Source: Candidatus Binatia bacterium (GTDB taxonomy: Bacteria > Desulfobacterota_B > Binatia > UBA9968). Taken from it: 9,661 nucleotides of DNA. Position 1 is the first letter of the stretch; each line of letters begins with the position of its first letter. Shown in pieces: positions 1-5,923 of the stretch. Below the pieces are notes generated by a model that saw only the letters and a program-made list of their open reading frames with translations, searched no databases and was not told where the DNA came from. The DNA is taken from contig JAICHC010000062.1 of the NCBI GenBank assembly GCA_025922795.1, positions 1 to 9,661 of the forward strand, written 5' to 3'. The translations under genes were made by a program, and so were the position numbers.

Positions 1-52
1 CAAAGCATCCCCGTCGGTGGGGTTGCGCGGTGGCCCATCCAGGCAGTATCCA

Positions 53-85
53 TTGCTCGGGCTGTAGGGCTTATCGCCCGAGCAA
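53..85. repeat. Perfect 10-bp inverted repeat
   Basis: The arms ttgctcgggc (53-62) and gcccgagcaa (76-85) are perfectly complementary around a 13-nt loop. There is no T-run on either side, so it is not a classic intrinsic terminator. It could be a terminator-like hairpin of the gene to the left, a REP-like intergenic element, or a protein-binding palindrome. A competing inner pairing, gggc (67-70) with gccc (76-79), is also possible. Confidence 0.6.
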
Positions 86-217
86 CAACGAATAATGGCG
101 GATCAGGGCTAACCCGTGCGTGACAGTGATTTCGACTCGAGCAGATCGACCAGCCATAAGCCACAGGCGGCGACGCCGCGCGAGATTCATGGCTCTCGTC
201 GCGGAGCTTCCTTGAAC

Positions 218-246
218 TTGATTCAGTCTCGTTTCGGCAGTATAGG
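218..246 (+). promoter_or_regulatory. Candidate sigma70-type promoter for the binding-protein gene
   Basis: TTGATT at 218-223 and TATAGG at 241-246 are separated by 17 nt, each matching 4 of 6 consensus positions. It lies about 65 nt upstream of the ATG at 310. Such matches arise by chance fairly often, so this is only a candidate. Confidence 0.3.
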
Positions 247-309
247 GGAACCGGGCTAGGATCACCTAAAAAATCAAGCCCGCCGTGCGTTAAAGTCAAA
301 GGAGATACC

Positions 310-1290
310 ATGAAAATGAATCGCTCGCTTTTGCATTGGGTCGCTGCCTTCCTGCTCGTCGGGGCCGTGCCCGCTTCGGCCGCAAATATCAACGTTGTAT
401 GGACCAGCGAAGTGGGTTCCTTCGCGCCGCTTTGGGTGACCAAGGAAGCAAAACTGTTCGAGAAATATGGCAACAATGTCCAGCTCATCTTCATTCAGGG
501 CGCCACCTCCGCCGCCGCCGCGCTGTCGTCGGGCGACGCGCAGGTCGGCATGTTCTCGCCGCAAGTCGTGATATCGACGCCGGCGCTCGAACTGATCATG
601 TTCGGCCGGCTCGGCAACACGATGGACAATCGCATCTACGTCAGGAAGGGCATCACCAGCCTCAAAGAGGTTAAGCGCGTCGCCATCAGCCGTTTCGGCA
701 GTAACGCCGATTTCGCCGCGCGATTTTTGCTGCAGCGCGAAGGACTGCGCCCCGACACCGACGTGGCGCTCTTGCAGGTCGGCAACCAATCGAATCGCAT
801 CGCGGCGGTCGTGACGAATAACGCCGACGCCGCAATGCTGACCCCGCCAATGACTTTGCAAGCGCGCAAATTAGGAATGAGCCTGCTGATCGATGCATCG
901 AAACTCAACATCCCCTACTCCAGCCTGATGTTCGTCGCGCGCAAGCCTTACCTGACGAAGATGCGCGCGGAACTGGTCAACTTCACTAAAGCGATGATCG
1001 AAGGCGTGCACCGCTACAAGGCGGATAAAGAATTTAGCTTGAAGGTTCTGGCCAAGTACATGAAGCTCCAGGACCGCGAGGTGCTCGAAGAGAATTTTCG
1101 CGAGTATGACTTTCCGACGAGGCCGTATCCGTCCAAAGAGTATTTCGACCTGCCCATTCAGGAGGTCGGCAAAAAAGATCCTAGAGTCTTGAAGGAAAAT
1201 CCCGAGCGCTACGCCGACATGTCACTGATAAAAGAAATCGAAGCCAGCGGCTTCATCGACAAGTTACATCAGGAATACAAAGTCAAATGA
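310..1290 (+). CDS. ABC transporter substrate-binding protein, NitT/TauT (NMT1/THI5-like) family
   Basis: This is a predicted secreted or periplasmic solute-binding protein of 326 residues, a normal size for the family. Residues 1-25 form a signal peptide: basic MKMNR, a hydrophobic stretch, then a cleavage site after PASA or ASAA. The mature part follows the family pattern: a first strand leading into APLWVTKEAKLFEKYG (about 40-55), then the 'ATSAAAALSSGDAQVG' region (about 65-80), where a ligand is probed and the small-residue/SGD turn is typical. The second lobe has the NADAAMLTPP segment. The start has a good ribosome site (GGAG 301-304, 5-nt spacer). No permease or ATPase gene lies nearby, so it is an orphan binding protein. 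Lineages with many such paralogues use them for diverse organic ligands. The ligand cannot be read from the sequence; nitrate, taurine or thiamine precursor should not be assumed. Confidence 0.85.
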   Translation: MKMNRSLLHWVAAFLLVGAVPASAANINVVWTSEVGSFAPLWVTKEAKLFEKYGNNVQLIFIQGATSAAAALSSGDAQVGMFSPQVVISTPALELIMFGRLGNTMDNRIYVRKGITSLKEVKRVAISRFGSNADFAARFLLQREGLRPDTDVALLQVGNQSNRIAAVVTNNADAAMLTPPMTLQARKLGMSLLIDASKLNIPYSSLMFVARKPYLTKMRAELVNFTKAMIEGVHRYKADKEFSLKVLAKYMKLQDREVLEENFREYDFPTRPYPSKEYFDLPIQEVGKKDPRVLKENPERYADMSLIKEIEASGFIDKLHQEYKVK

Positions 1291-1387
1291 CGGAACCGCT
1301 TGATCACTCGAGCAATGAGAGTTTCGATGCGCCGTGCGCAAATTTCTGGCGCGCCGATTTTAAGTTTGAATCAGCGGAAAGAGCACG

Positions 1388-1415
1388 TCACCACGAAGCG
1401 CACGAAGACACGAAG
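1388..1415. repeat. CACGAAG-type short repeat, copy 1
   Basis: The unit cacgaag occurs three times in 28 nt (cacgaagcg, cacgaaga, cacgaag). The same series is repeated at 1527-1554 with a single-base insertion. Confidence 0.75.
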
Positions 1416-1472
1416 AATATACATGTGAACCTCTTGACTTCGTACCACTATAATTGAGAGTTTTCGCCGGTC

Positions 1473-1487
1473 GCGCAAATTTTGCGC
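1473..1487. repeat. Perfect short palindrome gcgcaaa-t-tttgcgc
   Basis: Seven-base arms flank one central base. It could be an operator-like site upstream of the alcohol dehydrogenase gene, or simply part of the duplicated repeat. The first duplicate has only the outer gcgc arms (1336-1339 and 1349-1352). Confidence 0.45.
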
Positions 1488-1526
1488 CGATCCCAAATTG
1501 CTGAATCGATAGGCAAATATGATGTG

Positions 1527-1613
1527 CACCACGAAGCGCACGAAGGACACGAAGTTCAGGAATTATTACCCCTTTCAACTCTTACCTTCGTGCTCTTTGT
1601 GTCTTCGTGGTGA
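1527..1613. repeat. CACGAAG inverted repeat
   Basis: The left arm 1527-1554 holds three cacgaag units. The right arm 1586-1613 is its imperfect reverse complement (cttcgtg, ctttgtg, cttcgtggtg). The loop is about 31 nt. Transcription would yield a long imperfect hairpin 58 nt before the dehydrogenase start. Its role is unknown: candidate terminator or attenuator, or an interspersed repeat element. Confidence 0.7.
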
Positions 1614-1658
1614 GATGTCTGTTGCGATTTTGGTTGCGGCTCTGCCGCGCTAGGGTAA

Positions 1659-1664
1659 GGGAGG
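1659..1664 (+). promoter_or_regulatory. Ribosome binding site setting the start at 1671
   Basis: GGGAGG lies 6 nt before ATG 1671. A TTG at 1665, in the same frame, would have no spacer and is rejected. Confidence 0.75.
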
Positions 1665-1670
1665 TTGTTC

Positions 1671-2765
1671 ATGGCGACCGTACGTGGCGCGACTTTATTG
1701 GGCCCCGACAAGTTGGAAATTCGTGAATATCCCTTTCCGGAAATCCCGCCCGATGGCGGATTGGTGAAAGTGGAAATGGGCGGCGTTTGCGGCACCGACG
1801 TAAAATATCTCCATGGTAAGCTCAAGGTCGATTACCCGATCATCCTCGGCCACGAAATTCTCGGACGGGTCGAAAAGCTTGGGCGCGACGCCGCGCAGAT
1901 TCACAAGGTCAAAGAAGGCGACCGCATCATCCTCAAGGGCGCGCTCGGCTGCGGACGTTGTGCCGACTGCCGGCGCAACAACCAGCGCTTTTGCCGGCAG
2001 CGCACCAATTACGGCGGCCGCACCAAGTGCGATAAACCGCCGCATCTGTTCGGCGGCTTTGCCGACTACCTTTACTTGGCTCGGGATGTGCTCGCGACCA
2101 AAGTCAGTGATTCACTGCCCGCCGAAGCGGCGGCGCTGGTCGGTTCGGTCATGGCCAACGGCTTTCAATGGGCGATTCGACGCGGCGGCGTCAAGATGGG
2201 CGACTACGTTTTGATTCAGGGTCCCGGCCAGCAAGGGCTCTCCTGCACGTTCGCATCCAAGCACGCCGGCGCGGCGAAGATTTTTATCACCGGCATCGCC
2301 CGCGACAAGCCGCGGCTGGAGCTGGCGAAAAAATTCGGCGCGACCCGAACCATCAATGTCGAAGAAGAAGATCTCGTCGAAGTCATCCGCAAGGAAACCT
2401 ATGGTGAGATGTGCGACGTCGTCGTCGATGTCTCGGGTAACCCAAATGCGATTGTCAAATCCGTCGATTGCCTCCATCGCCAGTCGACCCTGGTGCTCGG
2501 CGGCTTGACCGGCGACACCACCGTGACGCCGATGCTGATGGACAAACTGGTGTGGAACGAGATCAAATTACAAGGTTGCTTTACCGCCGACAACGACGCC
2601 ACCGAAGCCGCCTTGCGCATCATTGAAGAGACCCATTTTCCGGTGCAGGAAATGGTCAGCCACGTTTTCCCGCTGAAAGAGATCGAGCATTGCATCCGCG
2701 CGATCGGCGGGGAAGTACCGGGTACTTTTCCAACCAAAGCGTTGATCAACCCGGCGCTCGGGTAA
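1671..2765 (+). CDS. Zinc-binding alcohol dehydrogenase (medium-chain dehydrogenase/reductase)
   Basis: This is a cytoplasmic NAD(P)-dependent oxidation/reduction enzyme acting on an alcohol/carbonyl pair, 364 residues, full length for the family. The catalytic zinc site is visible as Cys40 in GGVCGTD and His61-Glu62 in GHE. The structural zinc lobe is intact, with Cys94, Cys97, Cys100 and Cys108 in the usual C-x2-C-x2-C-x7-C spacing. The Rossmann nucleotide loop is GPGQQG at 184-189, and the ARDKPRLELAKKFGA stretch is the usual second-strand region. The start at 1671 is set by GGGAGG 6 nt upstream. It is followed after a 99-nt repeat-bearing gap by an SDR on the same strand, suggesting shared use in an oxidation pathway. 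The substrate is not predictable; sugar-alcohol, threonine-like and aryl/alkyl alcohol dehydrogenases all share this architecture. Confidence 0.9.
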   Translation: MATVRGATLLGPDKLEIREYPFPEIPPDGGLVKVEMGGVCGTDVKYLHGKLKVDYPIILGHEILGRVEKLGRDAAQIHKVKEGDRIILKGALGCGRCADCRRNNQRFCRQRTNYGGRTKCDKPPHLFGGFADYLYLARDVLATKVSDSLPAEAAALVGSVMANGFQWAIRRGGVKMGDYVLIQGPGQQGLSCTFASKHAGAAKIFITGIARDKPRLELAKKFGATRTINVEEEDLVEVIRKETYGEMCDVVVDVSGNPNAIVKSVDCLHRQSTLVLGGLTGDTTVTPMLMDKLVWNEIKLQGCFTADNDATEAALRIIEETHFPVQEMVSHVFPLKEIEHCIRAIGGEVPGTFPTKALINPALG

Positions 2766-2775
2766 ACACATGCGG

Positions 2776-2849
2776 TGATGGAGTACTGGAATGATGGAGT
2801 ATTGGACCTCTCACCCAACACCCGATAACTCCAACACTCCATTACTCCA
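2776..2849. repeat. TGATGGAGTATTGGA-type inverted repeat between ADH and SDR
   Basis: Two direct 15-nt units sit at 2776-2790 and 2792-2806 with one mismatch. A reverse-complement arm lies at 2831-2849; it pairs with 2787-2805 at 16 of 19 positions, leaving a 25-nt loop. Another unit identical to 2792-2806 occurs at 3643-3657. Confidence 0.75.
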
Positions 2850-2864
2850 CGGTCTTGGTTTGAG

Positions 2865-3635
2865 ATGATCGAGGGGCTTAGAGACAAAGCCGTCATTGTC
2901 ACCGGCGGCGCGCACGGAATCGGCAAGGCTTACTGCCGTGGCTTGGCGAAAGCCGGCGCCCGGGTCGCCATCGCCGATATCGATGCGGCTTCGGCCGGGC
3001 AAGTTGCCTCAGAGATCGACAGAGATTTCGGCGCGCCGGCGCTGGCACTGCACACGGATGTTTCGAACGAGGCCTCGGCCAAGGAAATGGCCTCGCGCAC
3101 CCTCGAACGTTTCAGCCGGATCGATGTGCTGATCAACAATGCCGCGGTCTTTTCGGTCGTGCCGATGAACCGCGGCAGGATCGAAACCATCGACCCCGAA
3201 GAATGGGACCGGCTCATGGCCGTCAATCTGCGCGGCCTTTTTTTCTGCTGCCGCGCCGTGCTGCCGGCCATGCGCCAACAAAAGGCGGGAAAAATTATTA
3301 CGATCGCCTCGGGAACCGTCTTTGCCGGCGCGCAGGGCAGGATCCACTACGTGACTTCAAAAGCGGCGACCATCGGCTTTACCCGCACCCTCGCGCGTGA
3401 AGTCGGCGATGATCATATCAACGTCAATTGCCTCGCGCCCGGCAATACGCTCTCGGAAGAAAATCCAACGGAACAGATGATCAGGTTCAGACAATCTTCC
3501 GTTGACTTGCGCGCGCTCAAGCGCATTCAAACGCCTAACGACGTGGTCGGCGCGATGTTGTTCCTGGCTTCGCCGCTGAGCGATTTCATGACCGGCCAGA
3601 CCGTCAACGTCGACGGCGGGATATCATTCCTATGA
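2865..3635 (+). CDS. Short-chain dehydrogenase/reductase (SDR), classical type
   Basis: This is a 256-residue NAD-dependent oxidoreductase of the classical SDR superfamily, probably acting on a hydroxy/keto group. The cofactor motif TGGAHGIG is at 13-20. Asp38 at the end of the second strand favours NAD(H) over NADP(H). NNAA is at 91-94. The catalytic tetrad is complete: Asn121, Ser149, Tyr162 and Lys166 (YVTSK). The C-terminal DGG (VNVDGGISFL) is typical of FabG-like members. There is no clear Shine-Dalgarno before ATG 2865 (only gag directly adjacent), so translation may be weak or depend on an upstream ribosome; no better in-frame start is evident. It is closely related to the SDR at 4902: the WDR-MAVN and GFTR-LAREVG-DHI-VN segments nearly coincide. 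It is flanked by the same short repeat on both sides. The exact substrate is unknown. Confidence 0.88.
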   Translation: MIEGLRDKAVIVTGGAHGIGKAYCRGLAKAGARVAIADIDAASAGQVASEIDRDFGAPALALHTDVSNEASAKEMASRTLERFSRIDVLINNAAVFSVVPMNRGRIETIDPEEWDRLMAVNLRGLFFCCRAVLPAMRQQKAGKIITIASGTVFAGAQGRIHYVTSKAATIGFTRTLAREVGDDHINVNCLAPGNTLSEENPTEQMIRFRQSSVDLRALKRIQTPNDVVGAMLFLASPLSDFMTGQTVNVDGGISFL

Positions 3636-3636
3636 A

Positions 3637-3660
3637 ATGGAGTGATGGAGTATTGGAGTG
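3637..3660. repeat. TGATGGAGTATTGGA repeat just after the SDR stop
   Basis: It begins one base after the stop codon. The segment 3643-3657 is identical over 15 nt to 2792-2806, and tggagtg also flanks it on both sides. No inverted partner is seen here, so this looks like a half element. Confidence 0.75.
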
Positions 3661-3697
3661 ACGGGAAGAACGCTTACCGCCTTTTGATCCGATTCGA

Positions 3698-3734
3698 TTG
3701 AAACGTTTTGAACGGCTTGAACGATTTGAACGGA
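3698..3734. repeat. TTGAACG tandem repeat, four units
   Basis: The units start at 3698, 3708, 3717 and 3726 with periods of 10, 9 and 9 nt (ttgaaacgtt, ttgaacggc, ttgaacgat, ttgaacgga). The 9-nt period keeps the frame open and spuriously extends the next gene with an FERLERFER-like peptide. The last unit contributes the GGAG ribosome site of the hydrolase gene. Confidence 0.75.
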
Positions 3735-3735
3735 G
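3732..3735 (+). promoter_or_regulatory. Ribosome binding site setting the start at 3743
   Basis: GGAG lies 7 nt before ATG 3743. This supports 3743 over the longer in-frame start at 3698, which lies inside the repeat. Confidence 0.7.
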
Positions 3736-3742
3736 AAATGTG

Positions 3743-4783
3743 ATGAACATCAACTATCCGATCATCGACGCCGACGGTCATGTTTTGGAAAAAGACCGTG
3801 AGCTGCACGATTACCTCGGCGGCAGGTACTCCAGTGCGCCGCGTTTCGAAACCTACTCCTATTTTCCTTCGCTCGACGGCTGGAACCGCGGTACGGGTGT
3901 CCCTGGAAAAGACCCCGAGACGCCGGCGCCGCGCTGGCTGCAATTTCTCGACGAGCTCGGCGTCCACGCCACCGTGCTCTATCCCACAGGCGGGTTGGGA
4001 CTCGGTCTTGTGCAGAATCCGGAGTGGGCGTGCGTTCTGGCACGCGCCTACAACTCGTGGATCGCCGATCACTTTACCAGTCAAAGCCCGCGCCTTCAGG
4101 CAGTTGCGCTATTGCCGGTACACGAACCGTTGGAAGCCGCGAAGGAACTCGAGCGAGCGAAGTCGATGGGGCTTGTCGCAGGTTTGCTACCGGCGGTCAC
4201 CGCCTTGCACAAAGGTTATGGGCACAGCGACTTCGACCCGATCTATCAGGCCGCCGAGCACCTCGACATACCGCTTACCGTGCACGGCGCGCCAAGCCGC
4301 GGTATGGGCTTTGATTTTTTCGACAAGTTCCTGCACGTCCACACCCTCGAACATCCATTCGCGATCTTGATTCAGTTTACCCACATGGTCTTTGAAGGCG
4401 TGTTTGTGCGATTTCCCAAATTGCGTTGCGCATTTCTCGAAGCGGGGTGCGGCTGGCTGCCCTATATGATGGACCGCATGGACGAAGAGATGGAAAAACC
4501 CTATCGCGTGCAAGCGCCCCTGCTAAAAAAGAAGCCCAGCGAGCTAATTCGCAACGGCCAAGTTTGGACGACTTGCGAAGTGGAAGAAAAAGCTCTGCCC
4601 CACGTTCTCGAACAATTCAACCGAAAATGCTTGATGTGGCCGTCCGACTATCCGCACGAGCGGCTCCCCGACATGTTCAAACGCGATATCCCGGAATTCC
4701 TCGAACGTGACGACGTCAGCGACGCAGACAAGAAGGCGATCCTGCACGATAATCCGATCAACTTTTACCGACTGAACATCTGA
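3743..4783 (+). CDS. Metal-dependent hydrolase, amidohydrolase_2 (ACMSD-like) family
   Basis: This predicted cytoplasmic TIM-barrel enzyme of 346 residues belongs to the family that includes aminocarboxymuconate-semialdehyde decarboxylase, gamma-resorcylate decarboxylase and related C-C or C-N cleaving enzymes. Visible family marks are DADGH at 9-13 after strand 1, His181 in TVHGAPSRG, His214, the FPKLRCAFLEAGCGWLPY signature (224-241) followed by MDRMDEEME, and the metal-binding Asp302 in WPSDYPH (299-305). The usual first HxH pair appears as Asp11-Gly-His13, so one histidine is replaced by aspartate, a variant I associate with part of this family. The start is fixed by GGAG at 3732-3735. 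It sits between two related SDRs, implying a pathway with an oxidation step and a decarboxylation or ring-side cleavage. Substrate unknown; decarboxylase versus hydrolase cannot be settled from the sequence. Confidence 0.85.
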   Translation: MNINYPIIDADGHVLEKDRELHDYLGGRYSSAPRFETYSYFPSLDGWNRGTGVPGKDPETPAPRWLQFLDELGVHATVLYPTGGLGLGLVQNPEWACVLARAYNSWIADHFTSQSPRLQAVALLPVHEPLEAAKELERAKSMGLVAGLLPAVTALHKGYGHSDFDPIYQAAEHLDIPLTVHGAPSRGMGFDFFDKFLHVHTLEHPFAILIQFTHMVFEGVFVRFPKLRCAFLEAGCGWLPYMMDRMDEEMEKPYRVQAPLLKKKPSELIRNGQVWTTCEVEEKALPHVLEQFNRKCLMWPSDYPHERLPDMFKRDIPEFLERDDVSDADKKAILHDNPINFYRLNI

Positions 4784-4796
4784 GGGAAAAGATTGC

Positions 4797-4870
4797 CTTC
4801 CGCCAAGACGCAAAGGCCGCGGAGAGAAGATTAAATATTTATCCGAACTTTGGCGCTCTTTGCGGGAAAT
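4797..4870. repeat. CGCAAAG / CTTTGCG imperfect inverted repeat
   Basis: The left arm 4797-4823 reads ccgccaagacgcaaagg and on. The right arm, about 4847-4870, is an imperfect reverse complement (ctttggcgctctttgcggg). The loop is AT-rich (taaatattta region). It lies in the 118-nt gap between the hydrolase and the second SDR, which has no other feature except the SDR ribosome site. Confidence 0.65.
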
Positions 4871-4901
4871 TCTTTTCTTAGAAATTTAACGGAGGATTTT
4901 T

Positions 4902-5660
4902 ATGCGTTTGAAAGACAAAGTTGCGATCGTCACCGGCGGCGGCGTCGGCATCGGCAAAGCCTATGCTCATGGACTGGCCAAAGAAGGCGCCAAAGTCATC
5001 GTCGCCGATATTCAGGATGGCGAAGCCAAAAAGGTCGCCGGCGAAATCCAACAAGCGGGCGGCGAAGCGACGGCCGTGTACGTTGATGTGACCTCGGCGG
5101 CAAAGACTGAGGCGATGGCGCAGAGCGCGCTGAAAACCTACGGCCGCATCGACATTCTCATCAACAACGCCGGTTTGTACTCAGCGCTGAAAAAGAAAAA
5201 CTTCATGGAGATCGACGGTGACGAATGGGACCGGGTGATGGCCGTCAATGTGAAAGGACTGTGGCACTGCGTCAAGGCCGTGTACCCGGCGATGAAGCAG
5301 CAGGGTAAAGGCAAGATTATCAATATTTCCTCGGGCACCGTGCTCGGCGGATCGCCTTTATTCCTGCACTATGTTTCTTCGAAGTCCGCCGTGATCGGCT
5401 TCACTCGCGCGCTCGCTCGAGAGGTGGGCAATGACCATATCTGCGTCAACTCGATCATGCCCGGCTTGACGATTTCCGGTGCCAATCAGGAAGGCGTCAT
5501 GACCCCGGAACAGCTCGCCGACCGGCGCAAGCGGCGCGCCTTTCAACGCGATCAGTATCCCCAAGATCTCGTCGGCACGGTGATCTTTCTCGCCTCCGAT
5601 GACAGCGACTTTATGACCGGCCAATCGATCGCCGTCGACGGCGGTATGAACATGCACTGA
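4902..5660 (+). CDS. Short-chain dehydrogenase/reductase (SDR), second copy
   Basis: This is a 252-residue classical SDR with every functional residue present: TGGGVGIG cofactor loop (11-18), Asp36 at the end of strand 2 (NAD preference), NNAG (88-91), and the tetrad Asn116, Ser144, Tyr157, Lys161 (YVSSK). The C-terminal VDGG is kept. A strong ribosome site, GGAGG at 4891-4895, lies 6 nt before the ATG, in contrast to the first SDR. The two SDRs are clearly paralogous over their full length but differ in the substrate-side segments: SALKKKNFMEIDG here versus SVVPMNRGRIETIDP, and the loop after the catalytic serine. This fits two successive oxidations or different substrates in one pathway. 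The stop TGA overlaps an ATG by one base (atga-type), but the frame that follows looks non-coding. Confidence 0.88.
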   Translation: MRLKDKVAIVTGGGVGIGKAYAHGLAKEGAKVIVADIQDGEAKKVAGEIQQAGGEATAVYVDVTSAAKTEAMAQSALKTYGRIDILINNAGLYSALKKKNFMEIDGDEWDRVMAVNVKGLWHCVKAVYPAMKQQGKGKIINISSGTVLGGSPLFLHYVSSKSAVIGFTRALAREVGNDHICVNSIMPGLTISGANQEGVMTPEQLADRRKRRAFQRDQYPQDLVGTVIFLASDDSDFMTGQSIAVDGGMNMH

Positions 5661-5923
5661 TGTTCGAATTACTAAGGAGTTCGTTAGTTAGTAGACCTAC
5701 TGGGACGAAGGGGCGAGTCGTGGAAAGCGCAGGCACCAGGACTCAAATGATGCTTTCGCACCCACGCCCAAAATTAAGCACTCGGGGCGTGGCTCGGGTG
5801 GTGGCCGATGACCTACAGACGCTTTGCCTGGGCTTGGAACGAGTCGTCCCTTCGTGTCCAACCAACCCTGTTGTCTAGATACTTATGAACGCCTTAACAA
5901 AAAGCGGACTGTAGAGCGAAGGC
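5661..5923. other. Convergent intergenic region between SDR and MEMO genes
   Basis: This 263-nt stretch separates two convergent genes. A 72-residue open frame starting at 5660 lacks a ribosome site and a recognisable domain, and it runs through an inverted-repeat structure, so I do not call it a gene. No hairpin followed by a T-run is evident for either strand. Confidence 0.5.
5702..5859. repeat. Long imperfect inverted repeat with inner hairpin
   Basis: The outer arms 5702-5734 and 5826-5859 are complementary at about 26 of 33 aligned positions with one gap, including acgaaggg (5705-5712) with cccttcgt (5848-5855) and caggc (5730-5734) with gcctg (5826-5830). Inside lies a perfect 8-bp stem, ccacgccc (5762-5769) with gggcgtgg (5785-5792), with a 15-nt loop. 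It could be a bidirectional terminator, a non-autonomous mobile or REP-like element, or a structured RNA; nothing seen decides between these. Confidence 0.6.

Larger units (their letters stand above)
1..309. other. Non-coding or unassigned upstream stretch
   Basis: I recognise no gene here. Frame 1 on the + strand is open from the window edge to a TGA at 121-123, so the tail of an upstream gene is possible, but its roughly 40 residues show no known motif. A minus-strand open frame at 71-265 is arginine-rich and looks like chance. The stretch holds one clear inverted repeat (53-85), a small cccc/gggg hairpin (9-22) and a candidate promoter (218-246) for the binding-protein gene. Confidence 0.5.
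1332..1554. repeat. Imperfect tandem duplication (copies about 1332-1415 and 1469-1554)
   Basis: Both copies run in the same order: gcgcaaattt, then gccgat, then aa-tt-tgaatc, then caccacgaagcgcacgaag and acacgaag. The blocks are offset by 137 nt at the 5' end (1336 versus 1473) and 139 nt at the 3' end (1388 versus 1527), so a few small indels separate the copies. The shared flank means that more than the CACGAAG core was duplicated. Confidence 0.6.
1291..1670. other. Repeat-rich intergenic region
   Basis: This gap of about 380 nt has no credible gene. It carries two imperfect copies of a segment of about 85 nt (1332-1415 and 1469-1554), each ending in a CACGAAG repeat, followed by an inverted CACGAAG arm at 1586-1613. 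A short perfect palindrome lies at 1473-1487. A TATAAT hexamer at 1449-1454 lacks a convincing -35 element. Confidence 0.6.

Noticed and set aside
71..265. 64-residue minus-strand open frame at the left edge
   Set aside because: It has no motif and is rich in Arg; no ribosome site supports it.
274..861. 195-residue minus-strand open frame opposite the binding-protein gene
   Set aside because: It is antisense to a well-supported gene with signal peptide and family motifs; its Arg/Gly/His-rich composition is typical of a shadow frame in GC-rich DNA.
1449..1454. Perfect TATAAT hexamer upstream of the alcohol dehydrogenase gene
   Set aside because: The nearest TTGACT ends only 9 nt upstream, and the position 17 nt upstream has no -35-like sequence; the hexamer is also more than 200 nt from the gene start.
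1388..1613. CRISPR-like array
   Set aside because: The units are short and imperfect, partly inverted and without regular unique spacers, and no cas gene is present.
5660..5878. 72-residue open frame starting in an ATGA overlap with the second SDR stop
   Set aside because: It has no ribosome site and no recognisable domain, and it runs through the long inverted repeat, which explains its sequence better than coding does.
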